DNA of 43,203 bases from an uncultured Synechococcaceae cyanobacterium (GTDB lineage Bacteria; Cyanobacteriota; Cyanobacteriia; PCC-6307; Cyanobiaceae), in the NCBI GenBank assembly GCA_902573335.1, contig CACGJI010000003.1:1-43203 (forward strand). Reading direction: 5' to 3'. Below the pieces are notes generated by a model, which was not told where the DNA came from, did not search any database, and saw nothing but the letters and a program-made list of their open reading frames with translations. Shown here piece after piece: positions 22,679 to 33,546 of this stretch. The position numbers and the translations under genes are program-made. Position 1 is the first letter of the stretch, and each line of letters opens with the position of its first letter.

Positions 22679-23515
22679 TTAATTTTTTAGCGATGAGGCC
22701 AATAAAGCATTTAAAGAATGTGATCCTTTATAAACTAAAATTTGAGCCTTAGGTAACCCTACCAAAGCCAAGTCCCCAATTAGGTCTAAAATTTTATGTC
22801 TTATTGGTTCATTATCAAATCTTAATGGCGGATTAACCCATTTATCACCGTCACAAACAAGGGCATTTTCCAAACTCCCACCTTTTATTAATCCAAGCTC
22901 ACTTAACTCTTGAAATTGATCCTTAAAACCAAAAGTCCGTGCTGGAGCAATCATTTCAACAAAATTTTTTGGATTTAAATCAATCACAAAAGTTTGATTT
23001 CCAATAGCTTTATAGGAAAAACTTATAGTGGATATAATTGTAGTTTTTTCAGAAGGGGTTGCTGCTATTACTGAGCCTTCTTTATTTAAAATTATGGATT
23101 TATTAATCTCTTGAAAAAAATTATCCGGTTTAGGTGCCTTTTTTATCCCAACTTCTTCAAAATCTTTAACCCACTGTATTGCTGACCCATCTAAAAGTGG
23201 AATCTCTTTACCATCAACCTCAATATGAATATAACTTAACCCGCACCCAGCCATTGATGATAATAGATGCTCGATAGTATACAGATTTCTCCCCCCTAAT
23301 TTAATCGCCGTACAAAGCATCGTACTTCCAATTAAATCCTGAGTTAACTTAAAAATCTCATTAGGTTTATCCCTAAAAGAGACATAATATCCTTCTTTCT
23401 CATAAGAAGAAATTGTAACTCTTGTTTTTTCTCCACTATGTAGGCCTATACCCTCTCTGGAGATAACCCCAGCTAAGGTATAACAAGAATCATAATTAGC
23501 AGGCCAAGAAAACAC
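22679..23515 (-). CDS. lpxC: UDP-3-O-acyl-N-acetylglucosamine deacetylase
   Basis: [34 protein letters not shown]. Confidence 0.95.
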   Translation of the reverse strand: MFSWPANYDSCYTLAGVISREGIGLHSGEKTRVTISSYEKEGYYVSFRDKPNEIFKLTQDLIGSTMLCTAIKLGGRNLYTIEHLLSSMAGCGLSYIHIEVDGKEIPLLDGSAIQWVKDFEEVGIKKAPKPDNFFQEINKSIILNKEGSVIAATPSEKTTIISTISFSYKAIGNQTFVIDLNPKNFVEMIAPARTFGFKDQFQELSELGLIKGGSLENALVCDGDKWVNPPLRFDNEPIRHKILDLIGDLALVGLPKAQILVYKGSHSLNALLASSLKN

Positions 23516-25654
23516 TTAAAACTTCCATCCAACTCCAAGTGTATATCTCCAATCTCCACTAAGGTCCTTGCTAGCAACATCTAATCTTAATGGACCTATT
23601 GGTGTTTTAACCCCAACTCCCCCTCCAAGAGAAAAACCAGAACCTGATTTTTGCAATAATTTACCGGGTTTGCCTGGAACTGCCTTTTGAGAGCCTAGAT
23701 CAGTTCCTCCATCGACGAATAAAGCTCCTGATATCATTCTCCAAACAGGGAATCTATATTCTGCTGTGCCCTCAACAAAACTTCTACTTACAGCTAAATC
23801 ACAAGATCCCCAACCTCTAACAGATGATGTTCCTCCCATACAAAATGCTTCGTAAGGAGGCAATTCCCCAAGAATAGTTCCCGCCTTAAATTGAAATCCA
23901 ATAGCTTGAGGGCAGTCTTCACTATTAGCATTATTAGACTTACATGCTTTCGTTAAATTTATTATTTTTGTTGGTATAAAAAATGAATATGAGGCTCTCA
24001 TTCTATTAAAAGTTGGAGAGTTTTTTCCCATTGAAACAAATTGTTCGGTACCAAAGTTAAATTTATTTCCTGCAGTAGGGTTGATGGAATTGTTCAAATT
24101 ATTTCTAGAAGTACTTGCAATAACACTCACTAATATATTTTCTTCAGGACATGAACCATCATTTGGAGTAAATCCAATACAGATAATATCGCTTATATTG
24201 TTTTTGGTTGTTGTTGGCGTTCTGTCACCATAGGGTTTTTTGTTTCCATCACCATCAATCATCTTTACTTTCTTAAAATTCATTCCTGCAAGGACTCTCC
24301 ATTTTGCGACCTTAAATGGATCTCCACCATTTAATGGCCTTGAAAAAGAAAACCCACCTCCTGTTTTTTCTAAAACTATTGATGAAAAAGAATCAGAGCT
24401 AGATGGTGTTTGATCATCTACTGCATATAATTTCCCATTATTTTCACTTTTAAATTCTTGTGGATAATCTCTACTTAAAAAAATATTTGTTCTAAAAGAT
24501 GTTTTATGTTTATCTCCTTTAATCCATGGATCAGATAAAGAGAAATTATAGGTAGTTGAATATTCTCCAAAATTTAGATTTAAATTTGTAGACCATGCTC
24601 TTCCTAGTGCATTTGTTTCCTGCAAACCAATTGATGCGAAGATACCTGAACCATTGCTATAACCAATTCCACCTGTTAACGATCCTGTTCTTTGCTCACT
24701 CAAGTCTAAAAAAATTATGACTTGACCAGGATTAAAATTATCCGGTCCAAGAGAAACCTTTACATCATCAAATAATGATGTGGCATAGAGTCTACCGATA
24801 TCAGCTTCTAAGATTTTTCTATTAAAAATGGTGCCAGGTTGTGTTTTTAATTCTCTCTTTATAACCCAGTCTTTTGTTTTCCCTTTTCTAGGTTTTCCAT
24901 CAATAATAAATTCACCATCAGAATTTGGAAATCTTATTTTTACGTCAGAGATAATGCCCTCAGAAATTTTTAATCTTACTACTCCGTTCTCAGAGATTCT
25001 ATCTGGGCCACTAATTCTAGCTAAAGAGTAACCCGCCTTTTCATAACGTTCTTTTATTATTTCTATCTTATTTTGAAGTTCCTTTAGGTTAAGAGTTGTC
25101 CCATAATAATTTTTAAAAATATCATCTACGTATTCATCGGAGACAATAGAGTTAATTGGTTTTAGTTCAACTTTCTTCAAGATTGGATTAGGCACTACAT
25201 CTACTATTAGCCTCAAACCTAGCGGTCCATCTTGAGATTTTATTTTAACGCCTGAAAACCAACCACTAGCATATATTGCATTAAGGTCTTGATTTAAAAT
25301 TCGATTATCAACAATACTTCCAGGCTTTATGCTCATGGAATCATATGCAGCCAATTCAAGTTTTCTACCCTCAGGATGATTTTCCCAACCTTCGATAATA
25401 ATTTCTGAAATAAGAACACTTTCTTCACTAATATCATTATTATTTTCTGCAATAAGAAATTTTTTCTCTTTTTTAATATCAATCCCTTGAAATAAAACAT
25501 TATTAATATTTGGTATTTCTAAGGTTTTTATTGATTGATCAACTTTATTTGGTAAATACTTAGCAGCCAGTTTTGAATTATTTGATATCAAAATCAAAGG
25601 ATAGCAGGTAACATTTATGAAAACCTTTCCAAATTTTAAAAAATGTTTTTGCAT
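23516..25654 (-). CDS. bamA: BamA/Omp85 family outer membrane assembly protein
   Basis: 712 aa; POTRA-like repeats, C-terminal beta-barrel (GGTSSVRGWGSCDLAVSRSF...LGVGWKF). Confidence 0.9.
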   Translation of the reverse strand: MQKHFLKFGKVFINVTCYPLILISNNSKLAAKYLPNKVDQSIKTLEIPNINNVLFQGIDIKKEKKFLIAENNNDISEESVLISEIIIEGWENHPEGRKLELAAYDSMSIKPGSIVDNRILNQDLNAIYASGWFSGVKIKSQDGPLGLRLIVDVVPNPILKKVELKPINSIVSDEYVDDIFKNYYGTTLNLKELQNKIEIIKERYEKAGYSLARISGPDRISENGVVRLKISEGIISDVKIRFPNSDGEFIIDGKPRKGKTKDWVIKRELKTQPGTIFNRKILEADIGRLYATSLFDDVKVSLGPDNFNPGQVIIFLDLSEQRTGSLTGGIGYSNGSGIFASIGLQETNALGRAWSTNLNLNFGEYSTTYNFSLSDPWIKGDKHKTSFRTNIFLSRDYPQEFKSENNGKLYAVDDQTPSSSDSFSSIVLEKTGGGFSFSRPLNGGDPFKVAKWRVLAGMNFKKVKMIDGDGNKKPYGDRTPTTTKNNISDIICIGFTPNDGSCPEENILVSVIASTSRNNLNNSINPTAGNKFNFGTEQFVSMGKNSPTFNRMRASYSFFIPTKIINLTKACKSNNANSEDCPQAIGFQFKAGTILGELPPYEAFCMGGTSSVRGWGSCDLAVSRSFVEGTAEYRFPVWRMISGALFVDGGTDLGSQKAVPGKPGKLLQKSGSGFSLGGGVGVKTPIGPLRLDVASKDLSGDWRYTLGVGWKF

Positions 25655-25690
25655 AGTTCTTGTGATTAAGATAAGTGAGTCATTATTTAT

Positions 25691-26428
25691 TCAATTAGGT
25701 TTTAGAAAATCGTTTATTCTTCGGTGGATTTCACTATAAGCTTCAATTAGACCACCTAAATCATTTCTAAATCTATCTTTGTCAAGACTTACAATTATAT
25801 CATTTTTTTGATTTAGATCCCACAATCTACAATTATCAGGACTTATTTCATCCCCGAGAATAATATTATTTTTAAAATCATAACCAAATTCCAATTTAAA
25901 ATCTACAAGTTGAAGTTGAATATTTTTAAAAAAACTTTTCAAGAGTACATTAATTTTTAAGGTTAAATTTATTATTAACTCTAAATCATGAGAGCTTAAT
26001 ATGTTCATTAATTCAATCCTATCTTTTGTAAGAAGAGGATCATTAAGTTCATCATTTTTAAGATAAATATCAATCAATGGTTTTGATAACAAAGTTCCCG
26101 GTTTAATAGTGGTTTGTTTGCACAAAGAACCATAAGCAGTATTTCTTAGAACAATTTCTAATGGAATTACTTTTATTTTCTTTGCAATCATTGTATTTTC
26201 ATTTTCAAGTTCAATAAAATGAGTTGGAATATTTTTCTTAATGAGAATTTCAAAAATTCTTGCACTTATTAGGCAATTAAGTCTGCCTTTACCTTCAAAT
26301 TTTTCTTTTTTCAACGCATTAAACGCTGTAGCTTCATCTTTAAATTCAATTTTTACTTTATTTGCATCATCATGAGAAAATACTTTTTTTGCTTTGCCTT
26401 CGTAAATCAACTCATATTTATTATTCAT
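25691..26428 (-). CDS. purC: SAICAR synthetase
   Basis: YEGKAKKVF, FKDEATAFNALK, LVDFKLEFG, LGDEISPDNCRLWD. Confidence 0.95.
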   Translation of the reverse strand: MNNKYELIYEGKAKKVFSHDDANKVKIEFKDEATAFNALKKEKFEGKGRLNCLISARIFEILIKKNIPTHFIELENENTMIAKKIKVIPLEIVLRNTAYGSLCKQTTIKPGTLLSKPLIDIYLKNDELNDPLLTKDRIELMNILSSHDLELIINLTLKINVLLKSFFKNIQLQLVDFKLEFGYDFKNNIILGDEISPDNCRLWDLNQKNDIIVSLDKDRFRNDLGGLIEAYSEIHRRINDFLKPN

Positions 26429-26563
26429 TAACTTAAAACCTCATTATTATTACTAAAGTACTTTTTATAATTAACATAATTATTAGAGATCAACTTCAAA
26501 TGACTTTACTCTCATTTTAACTGATTATTCATCTAAACCTTATAACCTTTAAAAAACAAATAT

Positions 26564-27895
26564 ATGGGAATTTATTCACCTAGTTCTAAGAAATTTATTA
26601 GGTTAGAAAATATTTTAATAATCGGAAATGGTGGGAGAGAAAACTCTTTAGCTTGGGCTATTCAAAAAAATGAATTAGTTAAAAAAGTTTATTTAATACC
26701 TGGCAACGCTGGTTCAGAAAGAATAAATAAATGTGAAAGAATAAAAATTGACATAAATAATAAAAATCAACTAGTCGAAAAGCTTGATTTTTTTAAAATA
26801 GATTTAGTCGTTATTGGACCAGAAATACCTCTGGCAAATGGATTAGCTGATTTTCTTCGAAAAAAAGATTTCAAAGTGTTTGGTCCAAATAAAGATGGAG
26901 CAAAACTAGAATTTAGCAAATCTTGGGCGAAGGAATTTATGCAAGACGCAAATATTCCAACTGCAAACTTTTGGAAAGTCAATTCTCTAGAAGAAGCCAA
27001 AAAAATTATTAATTCATCATCAATTCCACTCGTAGTAAAAGCTGATGGTCTAGCTTCAGGTAAGGGTGTTTTTATTCCTGATTCAAAAGATGAATGCTTT
27101 AAAGCAGCAGAGACAATTTTTAATGGAAGATTTGGCAACTCTGGGAACGTAGTTGTTCTAGAAGAAAAAATTCAAGGGCCAGAAGTTTCAGTTTTTGCTT
27201 TATGCGATGGAAAGAGATATACATTACTTCCAACGGCCCAAGATCACAAGCGACTTGATGAAAAAGATAAAGGTCCAAATACAGGAGGTATGGGGGCTTA
27301 CTCTCCTGCCCCATTATTAACAAAAGATTACCTTGATAGAATCATCAAAGAGATAATTGAACCTACAATAAATGAGCTAAATAAAAGAAATATTGACTAT
27401 AGAGGCGTAATTTATTTTGGATTAATGATCACAAAATCTGGGCCCAAGGTTATAGAATATAATTGCAGATTTGGTGATCCAGAATGCCAGACAATAATGC
27501 CCCTGATGGATCAAAACTTTGTATTTCTTTTAGAAAAATGCTCAATGGGAAGTTTAACTGGTGCTGAAAAAATTAATACTTCTGATAAAGTTAGTGGCTG
27601 TGTAATAGCAACCTCCAAAGGCTATCCTCAAGAATATAAAATTGGCTATCAAATAAAAATAGGAAAGATTGATTCAAATGATTGTCAAATTTTTGACTCA
27701 GGTACTTCTTTTAGTGAAAGTGGGGAATTATTAACTGCTGGAGGAAGAGTCTTAAGTATTGTCTGTCAAGATAAAGACTTCGATAGGGTTTTTGAAAAAG
27801 CATACAAAAATTTAAAGGAAATTCATTTTGAGGGTATTTACTTTAGAAATGACATAGGTCATCAAGTAAGAAAAAACTTTTCTAAGGAGAATTAA
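26564..27895 (+). CDS. purD: Phosphoribosylamine-glycine ligase
   Basis: IIGNGGRENSLAWA, VVKADGLASGKGV, DHKRLDEKDKGPNTGGMGAYSP, YNCRFGDPECQ. Confidence 0.96.
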   Translation: MGIYSPSSKKFIRLENILIIGNGGRENSLAWAIQKNELVKKVYLIPGNAGSERINKCERIKIDINNKNQLVEKLDFFKIDLVVIGPEIPLANGLADFLRKKDFKVFGPNKDGAKLEFSKSWAKEFMQDANIPTANFWKVNSLEEAKKIINSSSIPLVVKADGLASGKGVFIPDSKDECFKAAETIFNGRFGNSGNVVVLEEKIQGPEVSVFALCDGKRYTLLPTAQDHKRLDEKDKGPNTGGMGAYSPAPLLTKDYLDRIIKEIIEPTINELNKRNIDYRGVIYFGLMITKSGPKVIEYNCRFGDPECQTIMPLMDQNFVFLLEKCSMGSLTGAEKINTSDKVSGCVIATSKGYPQEYKIGYQIKIGKIDSNDCQIFDSGTSFSESGELLTAGGRVLSIVCQDKDFDRVFEKAYKNLKEIHFEGIYFRNDIGHQVRKNFSKEN

Positions 27896-27899
27896 GTTT

Positions 27900-29954
27900 A
27901 TGGTGGATACCAATAATCAAGAAAGTAGAAAATATAACATCACTGATAATGAAGATATGAATTTTAACTATTGGATTAATGGACTTCTCGCTTGGTGGAG
28001 TCGGTTCAGTTTAAGAACAAAGTTATTAGCCATAGCAACTCTTGTCGTAAGCCTCCTAATGACAGGAATAACTTTTTTTGCTTTAAATAGTATTCAAAGA
28101 GATGCAGGTATGAATGATACTAGATATGCTCGAGATCTTGGCTTATTGTTATCGGGGAATGTTACAGAATTAGTTGCTAATAACCAAAAAAAAGAAATTT
28201 CAAACGTAGCTGAAAAGTTTTGGAGATCAAGTCGAAACCTGCGTTATATATTCTTTACTGATGCTGAAGATATTGTTCAACTTGGGATACCAATCAGTGC
28301 AACGCCAACAAGCTCAGATAGTCAGTTTCAGCACACTCGAAAATTAAAACTACCTTCAGAATTGAAGAAGAGACCACAATTCCCCTTGGTTAGGCAGCAT
28401 GCGACACCTCAAGGTCAAGTAACAGATGTATTTGTTCCAATGTTATGGAAAGGCAAATATCTTGGAACTTTAGCTTTGGGAGTCACCCCTAATAAAAAAG
28501 CACTAGCCAGTGCCGCCTTAACTAGAGAAGTAACCATTGCAGTTTTTATTTCTATTTGGGTTTTAGTAATACTTGGAGCTGTATTTAATGCACTGACAAT
28601 TACAAGACCAGTCAGAGAATTAGTAAGAGGTGTTAGAGAAATTTCAAGAGGAAATTTTAAATCCAGAATTTCTTTACCCATGACAGGTGATCTAGGAGAA
28701 CTATTAAATGGATTTAACCGAATGGCAACACAGTTAGAAAATTATGATGAAGCAAATATAGAAGAATTAAAAGCGGCACAAATCAAGCAGCAATCATTAA
28801 TAGCTACAATGGCTGATGGTGCAATATTATTGGACTCACAAGGCAAGATTGTACTTACTAATCCAACAGCAAAGAGATTATTTCGTTGGGAAGGAAGATT
28901 TCTAGAAGGTAAATATTTTTTAAATGAAATACCAGAAATTTTATCCAACGACTTACATACAAATATAGAATCTATCTTAAACAGGGAAAAGGAGAAAGAC
29001 GATTTAAGATTCAGTTTAGGAGAACCAGCAAGAACCTTAAGAATTGTCCTGCAATCAGTCTTAGATACAAATAAAGTTGAATTAAAAGGAATTGCTGTGA
29101 CAATCCAAGATTTAACTAGAGAAGTTGAACTTAACGCTGCACAAAATAGATTCATAAGCAATGTATCGCATGAATTAAGGACACCACTTTTTAATATTAA
29201 AAGTTATGTTGAGACCTTACATGATTTAAAAGATCAGCTGTCTAATGAAGAACAAATAGAATTTTTGGGAATTGCAAATTCAGAGACTGATAGGTTAACA
29301 AGGCTTGTAAATGATGTATTAGATTTATCTAGATTAGAGTCCGGAAAAATTATCCAGCTAGAACAAATGGACATAAAACCAGCAATAGAACAGACTCTTA
29401 GAAATTATAGACTTAATGCTTCAGAAAAAAATGTTTCATTAGCTCATGACATAGAGGAAACTATTCCTCCAATTCTTGGAAATTTTGATTTACTTTTGCA
29501 GGTTTTTGATAATTTACTAGGAAATGGATTGAAATTTAGTCCAAAAAACAGCGCCCTTATTATAAGAGCTTATACTTGGCCAGATTCATGTCCTGCTTTC
29601 CCTCCAAGTATTAAAAATGATGCAGCCCCCAAATGTGAATTAGTTTCACCACTTCCAAAAGTAAGAATTGAGATTGCTGATACTGGCTCAGGCATATCTC
29701 AGGCTGATCAAGAAAAGATATTTGATCGTTTTTATAGAGTAGAGAATTCTGTTCATACTGAGCAAGGAACCGGTTTAGGTTTATCTATAGTGAAGGGGAT
29801 AATTGAAAAACACGGTGGGGAGATTCGTATGGCTAGTGAATTAGGAATAGGAACAACGTTTTGGTTTGATTTAGCCTTGGCACAATCTGATAAAGATGAA
29901 TTATTGACAAAAGCTATTAATAATTCAGATTCTTTTCCAGGTTCTGAAATTTAA
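27900..29954 (+). CDS. nblS: Sensor histidine kinase, NblS/Hik33 (DspA/Ycf26) type
   Basis: Two TM segments, HAMP, PAS, HisKA (FISNVSHELRTPLFNIKSYVETL) and HATPase (DTGSGISQADQEKIFDRFYR...GTGLGLSIVKGI). Confidence 0.87.
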   Translation: MVDTNNQESRKYNITDNEDMNFNYWINGLLAWWSRFSLRTKLLAIATLVVSLLMTGITFFALNSIQRDAGMNDTRYARDLGLLLSGNVTELVANNQKKEISNVAEKFWRSSRNLRYIFFTDAEDIVQLGIPISATPTSSDSQFQHTRKLKLPSELKKRPQFPLVRQHATPQGQVTDVFVPMLWKGKYLGTLALGVTPNKKALASAALTREVTIAVFISIWVLVILGAVFNALTITRPVRELVRGVREISRGNFKSRISLPMTGDLGELLNGFNRMATQLENYDEANIEELKAAQIKQQSLIATMADGAILLDSQGKIVLTNPTAKRLFRWEGRFLEGKYFLNEIPEILSNDLHTNIESILNREKEKDDLRFSLGEPARTLRIVLQSVLDTNKVELKGIAVTIQDLTREVELNAAQNRFISNVSHELRTPLFNIKSYVETLHDLKDQLSNEEQIEFLGIANSETDRLTRLVNDVLDLSRLESGKIIQLEQMDIKPAIEQTLRNYRLNASEKNVSLAHDIEETIPPILGNFDLLLQVFDNLLGNGLKFSPKNSALIIRAYTWPDSCPAFPPSIKNDAAPKCELVSPLPKVRIEIADTGSGISQADQEKIFDRFYRVENSVHTEQGTGLGLSIVKGIIEKHGGEIRMASELGIGTTFWFDLALAQSDKDELLTKAINNSDSFPGSEI

Positions 29955-29962
29955 GAAATTTT

Positions 29963-31492
29963 CTAATTATTATCTATTCCTCTAAAAACATTTTGAACAT
30001 TTTGATCAGGCACAACTCTGTGAGGGGCACCACTAAATATTTGTTCAAAATTAGAAAAAGAATCCCTTATTTCTGGACCACTATTTGTAATGATAAATTC
30101 TCTTATTCGTTTATCATGCCATGATCCCCGCATTTTAAAAACATTTAAAGCTCGTGCCATCTCACCTTTTATTTCTACATATTGAAGCAACAATATGGTG
30201 TCTGTAATTGTTGATATATGAGAATCAGTTATAGAATGACTTCCCATAAATTCTTCCGCAGTATTAGTAAAAAAGCCTGCTATTTCTTCTTGTTTTGTAT
30301 AACCGGTAACAGCAATTACAAACTGTCTAAATGCATTCAAACTTACCCCTCTGGCTAATGCAGAGAGAGAATCAATTGCCATTCTTTTTGGTTTAAATTG
30401 ATTAATTTGCGTTTTTATAATTTGTAAATGATCCTCTAAACCAGTTGATTCAGGATATGCACAAATAATTTTTAATAATCCATCACTTTCCATTTTTTCA
30501 AAATCTATACCCCAGCTTGTAGCATTCCTAAGCAATTGAGCCCTAGATTCTTCATATGCAAAAAGTATTGCTCTTTCATTATTGTTATAAGCATCTTCAA
30601 CAAATTTAGATACAAGCATTGTTTTGCCCGTACCAGTTGCTCCAGTGGCAAGAATAATGGAATCTTGAAAATATCCTCCCCCGCACATATCATCGAGATC
30701 TTTAACTCCAGAGCTAATCCTAACATTTGAGGATCTCTGCGTTAATCTCATTGCTCCTAAGGCAAAGACACTTATTCCATCCGTTCCCATAGTAAATGGA
30801 TATTCACCTTTCATATGTACAGTACCTCTCAACTTCAGAACTTCTAGAGTTCTTCTTCTCTTTTCTGACTCAAGAACATTTCTTAATAAGACAACATTAT
30901 CTGATACAAATTCTTCTACACCATATCTAGCAATTGGTCCGTAATCATCGACTCTTTCTGTAGTCATAACTGTTGTCACACCTATTTCTTTTAATCTTGC
31001 TATCAATCTAAATATTTCCCTTCTTACAACGTAAGTAGCATCATACTGTTGAAAGACAGCAGTTATTGAATCTATTGCAACTCTTTTAGCTTTATATTTT
31101 CTAATTGCATAACTAATTCTCTCAATAAGACCAGACAAGTCAAAGTTACCCGCCACATCCTGACCATCAGGATCAGGAGATGCGTCCAAAATAAAAAGTT
31201 TATTTTGATCAATTAATTCTTGTAAATCCCAACCAAAACTTGCGGCATTTCTAATAATATCTAAAGGTGATTCCTCAAATGTCACAAAGATTCCAGGCTC
31301 ATCAAAATTACAAATTCCATGGTGTAAATATTGCAGAGAGAAAACAGTTTTACCAGTCCCTGAGGTACCACTAACGAGTGTACTTCGGGATACAGGTAAC
31401 CCACCCCTACAAACATCATCAAAACCTTCTATTCCTGTTGGTAATTTTTGTACTTGCATTTTATTTGATTTGCCAAATTTCTTATCATTCAT
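29963..31492 (-). CDS. kaiC: Circadian clock protein KaiC
   Basis: Two RecA-like domains (GTSGTGKT and GATGTGKT); phosphosite region DSHISTITDT. Confidence 0.98.
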   Translation of the reverse strand: MNDKKFGKSNKMQVQKLPTGIEGFDDVCRGGLPVSRSTLVSGTSGTGKTVFSLQYLHHGICNFDEPGIFVTFEESPLDIIRNAASFGWDLQELIDQNKLFILDASPDPDGQDVAGNFDLSGLIERISYAIRKYKAKRVAIDSITAVFQQYDATYVVRREIFRLIARLKEIGVTTVMTTERVDDYGPIARYGVEEFVSDNVVLLRNVLESEKRRRTLEVLKLRGTVHMKGEYPFTMGTDGISVFALGAMRLTQRSSNVRISSGVKDLDDMCGGGYFQDSIILATGATGTGKTMLVSKFVEDAYNNNERAILFAYEESRAQLLRNATSWGIDFEKMESDGLLKIICAYPESTGLEDHLQIIKTQINQFKPKRMAIDSLSALARGVSLNAFRQFVIAVTGYTKQEEIAGFFTNTAEEFMGSHSITDSHISTITDTILLLQYVEIKGEMARALNVFKMRGSWHDKRIREFIITNSGPEIRDSFSNFEQIFSGAPHRVVPDQNVQNVFRGIDNN

Positions 31493-31564
31493 AGTTTTGT
31501 GCTAATAAAACAGAAACAAAAATAAATTTTGAATTTATTTTTAATTTTAAAAGTTTTATTTAAA

Positions 31565-31882
31565 TTACTTATCTCCACTATATTCAGTTTCAGTTAATTC
31601 ATCAAAAAGTAGATCTAAACCAATTAAAACTTTTTCTCTATCTGAAAGATCACCTATTATTTTTCTCACTGGTGGCGGTAAAATTTTGGCTAAGGTTGGG
31701 GTAGCTAAAATCTTATCTTCTTCTGCAAGTTGTGGTTGCTTAAGTACATCAATAACCTTCAAAGCATAAACTCCTTTGAATTCATTTTCTAAAATTTCTT
31801 TTAAAGTATTTAAAGCTCTCATTGAATTAGGTGTATTTCCAGCGACATAGAGTTTTAAAATATATGTTTTTCTTGCTGCCAT
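31565..31882 (-). CDS. kaiB: Circadian clock protein KaiB
   Basis: [28 protein letters not shown]...[22 protein letters not shown]. Confidence 0.98.
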   Translation of the reverse strand: MAARKTYILKLYVAGNTPNSMRALNTLKEILENEFKGVYALKVIDVLKQPQLAEEDKILATPTLAKILPPPVRKIIGDLSDREKVLIGLDLLFDELTETEYSGDK

Positions 31883-32024
31883 TGTTATAGCTCCTGCATT
31901 GATATAAAAGATTTAAACACCCCTTGACTTATTACACTACAAAATAAGAAAATAAACAAACCATTATGATTGCTTATTTGGCTTAATCAAATTATCAATT
32001 TGAGCCTGATAGCGTCTTTACGAT

Positions 32025-32468
32025 ATGACAAATTCTAAAAAATCCTCAAACAATTCTTCAAAAAGTAATGAATTGTACGCGATAGCAGAAACTTCGGGTC
32101 AACAATTTTGGTTCGAAGTCGACAGATACTATGACATAGACAGGTTAAATGCAAAAGAGAAAGATAAGATAACACTAGAAAAAGTTTTACTTTTAAAAGA
32201 TAAAGACTCTATCACTGTTGGAAAACCTTACATTAAAGATGCAAAAATTGAATTAGAAGTAGTCTCCCACAAAAGAGATAAGAAAATTCTTGTATACAAA
32301 ATGCGTCCCAAAAAAAAGACGAGAAGAAAAATGGGCCATAGACAAGAACTTACAAGAGTTATGGTAAAATCTATTAAAATAGGTAAAGATTCTTCTAAGC
32401 CTTCTTCTAAAAAGGAAGAAACTATTAAAAAAGAAACTAAACCAAAATCCGAAAAATCTACAAATTAA
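32025..32468 (+). CDS. rplU: 50S ribosomal protein L21 with Lys/Ser-rich tails
   Basis: YAIAETSGQQFWFEVDRYYDID...KMRPKKKTRRKMGHRQELTRVMVKSI. Confidence 0.95.
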   Translation: MTNSKKSSNNSSKSNELYAIAETSGQQFWFEVDRYYDIDRLNAKEKDKITLEKVLLLKDKDSITVGKPYIKDAKIELEVVSHKRDKKILVYKMRPKKKTRRKMGHRQELTRVMVKSIKIGKDSSKPSSKKEETIKKETKPKSEKSTN

Positions 32469-32477
32469 ACACTTCTA

Positions 32478-32738
32478 ATGGCACATAAAAAAGGAACAGG
32501 TTCTACTAGAAACGGAAGAGATTCAAATTCTAAAAGATTGGGTGTGAAAGCTTATGGAGGAGAAAAAGTAACTGCTGGATCAATTTTAATTCGCCAAAGA
32601 GGAACATCCTTTTTACCTGGGATCAATGTCGGAATAGGTAAAGATGACACCCTTTTTGCACTCAAAGAAGGAACAGTAAGTTTCGAAAGCATTAAAAGAA
32701 ATTTAAGAAATAGAAAAAGAGTTAATATAGTTATCTAA
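32478..32738 (+). CDS. rpmA: 50S ribosomal protein L27
   Basis: [42 protein letters not shown]. Confidence 0.98.
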   Translation: MAHKKGTGSTRNGRDSNSKRLGVKAYGGEKVTAGSILIRQRGTSFLPGINVGIGKDDTLFALKEGTVSFESIKRNLRNRKRVNIVI

Positions 32739-33471
32739 TTTTCTTATAAGCTCTTGTAGTTATAAGAATAGGATGAAATACTTCTAAAAAATTTGATTGA
32801 AGAGTCTCAAAAAACTTTTCAACAATTTGAATGTCGTCGATATGAAAAGGATACTCATTGTTATCTCCTTTGTAAAAATACCAATTAAATAGAGCAATAG
32901 AATTACTATCCATAATCTCACTAAAATTATTAATTTGAGAAGTTGGATCTGCAAGATGTTCCAAAACATCAAGACAAACAATCGTATCAAATTTCAATAT
33001 TTGTGTATCTTGAATTGTCTTGCAGAAAGTAAGTTTTTTTTCGACTCCTAATTTTTTAGCCCTAAACTCTACAAAATTTCTATTTGTTTGATTAATATCT
33101 ACAAAAAAAACATGTTCAACTTTTGAAGACATTGCGTTTGCTAAGGCATGAGTACCAATGCCTCCTCCAAAATCCAAAACTAAATCTCTAGAAAATCTCT
33201 GCTGAAGTTTTAAAGTATCAGCGATGTAGTCCCTACTAGTGATATGCCAAGCAGCTAAATCAGCTACATGCCTATCTCCTACAATCTCAGTATAAAAATC
33301 TGAAACATCATTTAAGGCATCTCCAGGATGTGAATTTGCCAAATTCATCTTTGCATTTGAAAGGAATCCATCTAAATCACATTCCCTGATAGATAAGTAT
33401 TCCATTAAATGTGATTTCAAATTGAAAGCATTGTCTAAAAACTCTTTTAAAATAAAATTATTGTTTTTCAA
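32731..33471 (-). CDS. SAM-dependent methyltransferase (class I)
   Basis: Motif [27 protein letters not shown]. Confidence 0.8.
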   Translation of the reverse strand: MKNNNFILKEFLDNAFNLKSHLMEYLSIRECDLDGFLSNAKMNLANSHPGDALNDVSDFYTEIVGDRHVADLAAWHITSRDYIADTLKLQQRFSRDLVLDFGGGIGTHALANAMSSKVEHVFFVDINQTNRNFVEFRAKKLGVEKKLTFCKTIQDTQILKFDTIVCLDVLEHLADPTSQINNFSEIMDSNSIALFNWYFYKGDNNEYPFHIDDIQIVEKFFETLQSNFLEVFHPILITTRAYKKIR

Positions 33472-33546
33472 TTTCTTACTCTAAATTTCCATACCAAAAT
33501 CATAGGATGGTTATAAATCTTTCTCAAAGTATTCTTAATATTAAAA

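Noticed and set aside
32741-32768. Inverted repeat TTCTTATAA...TTATAAGAA between rpmA and the methyltransferase as a bidirectional terminator
   Set aside because: 9-bp AT-rich stem with no adjacent T tract on either strand, and it lies inside the methyltransferase coding end; likely weak or incidental.
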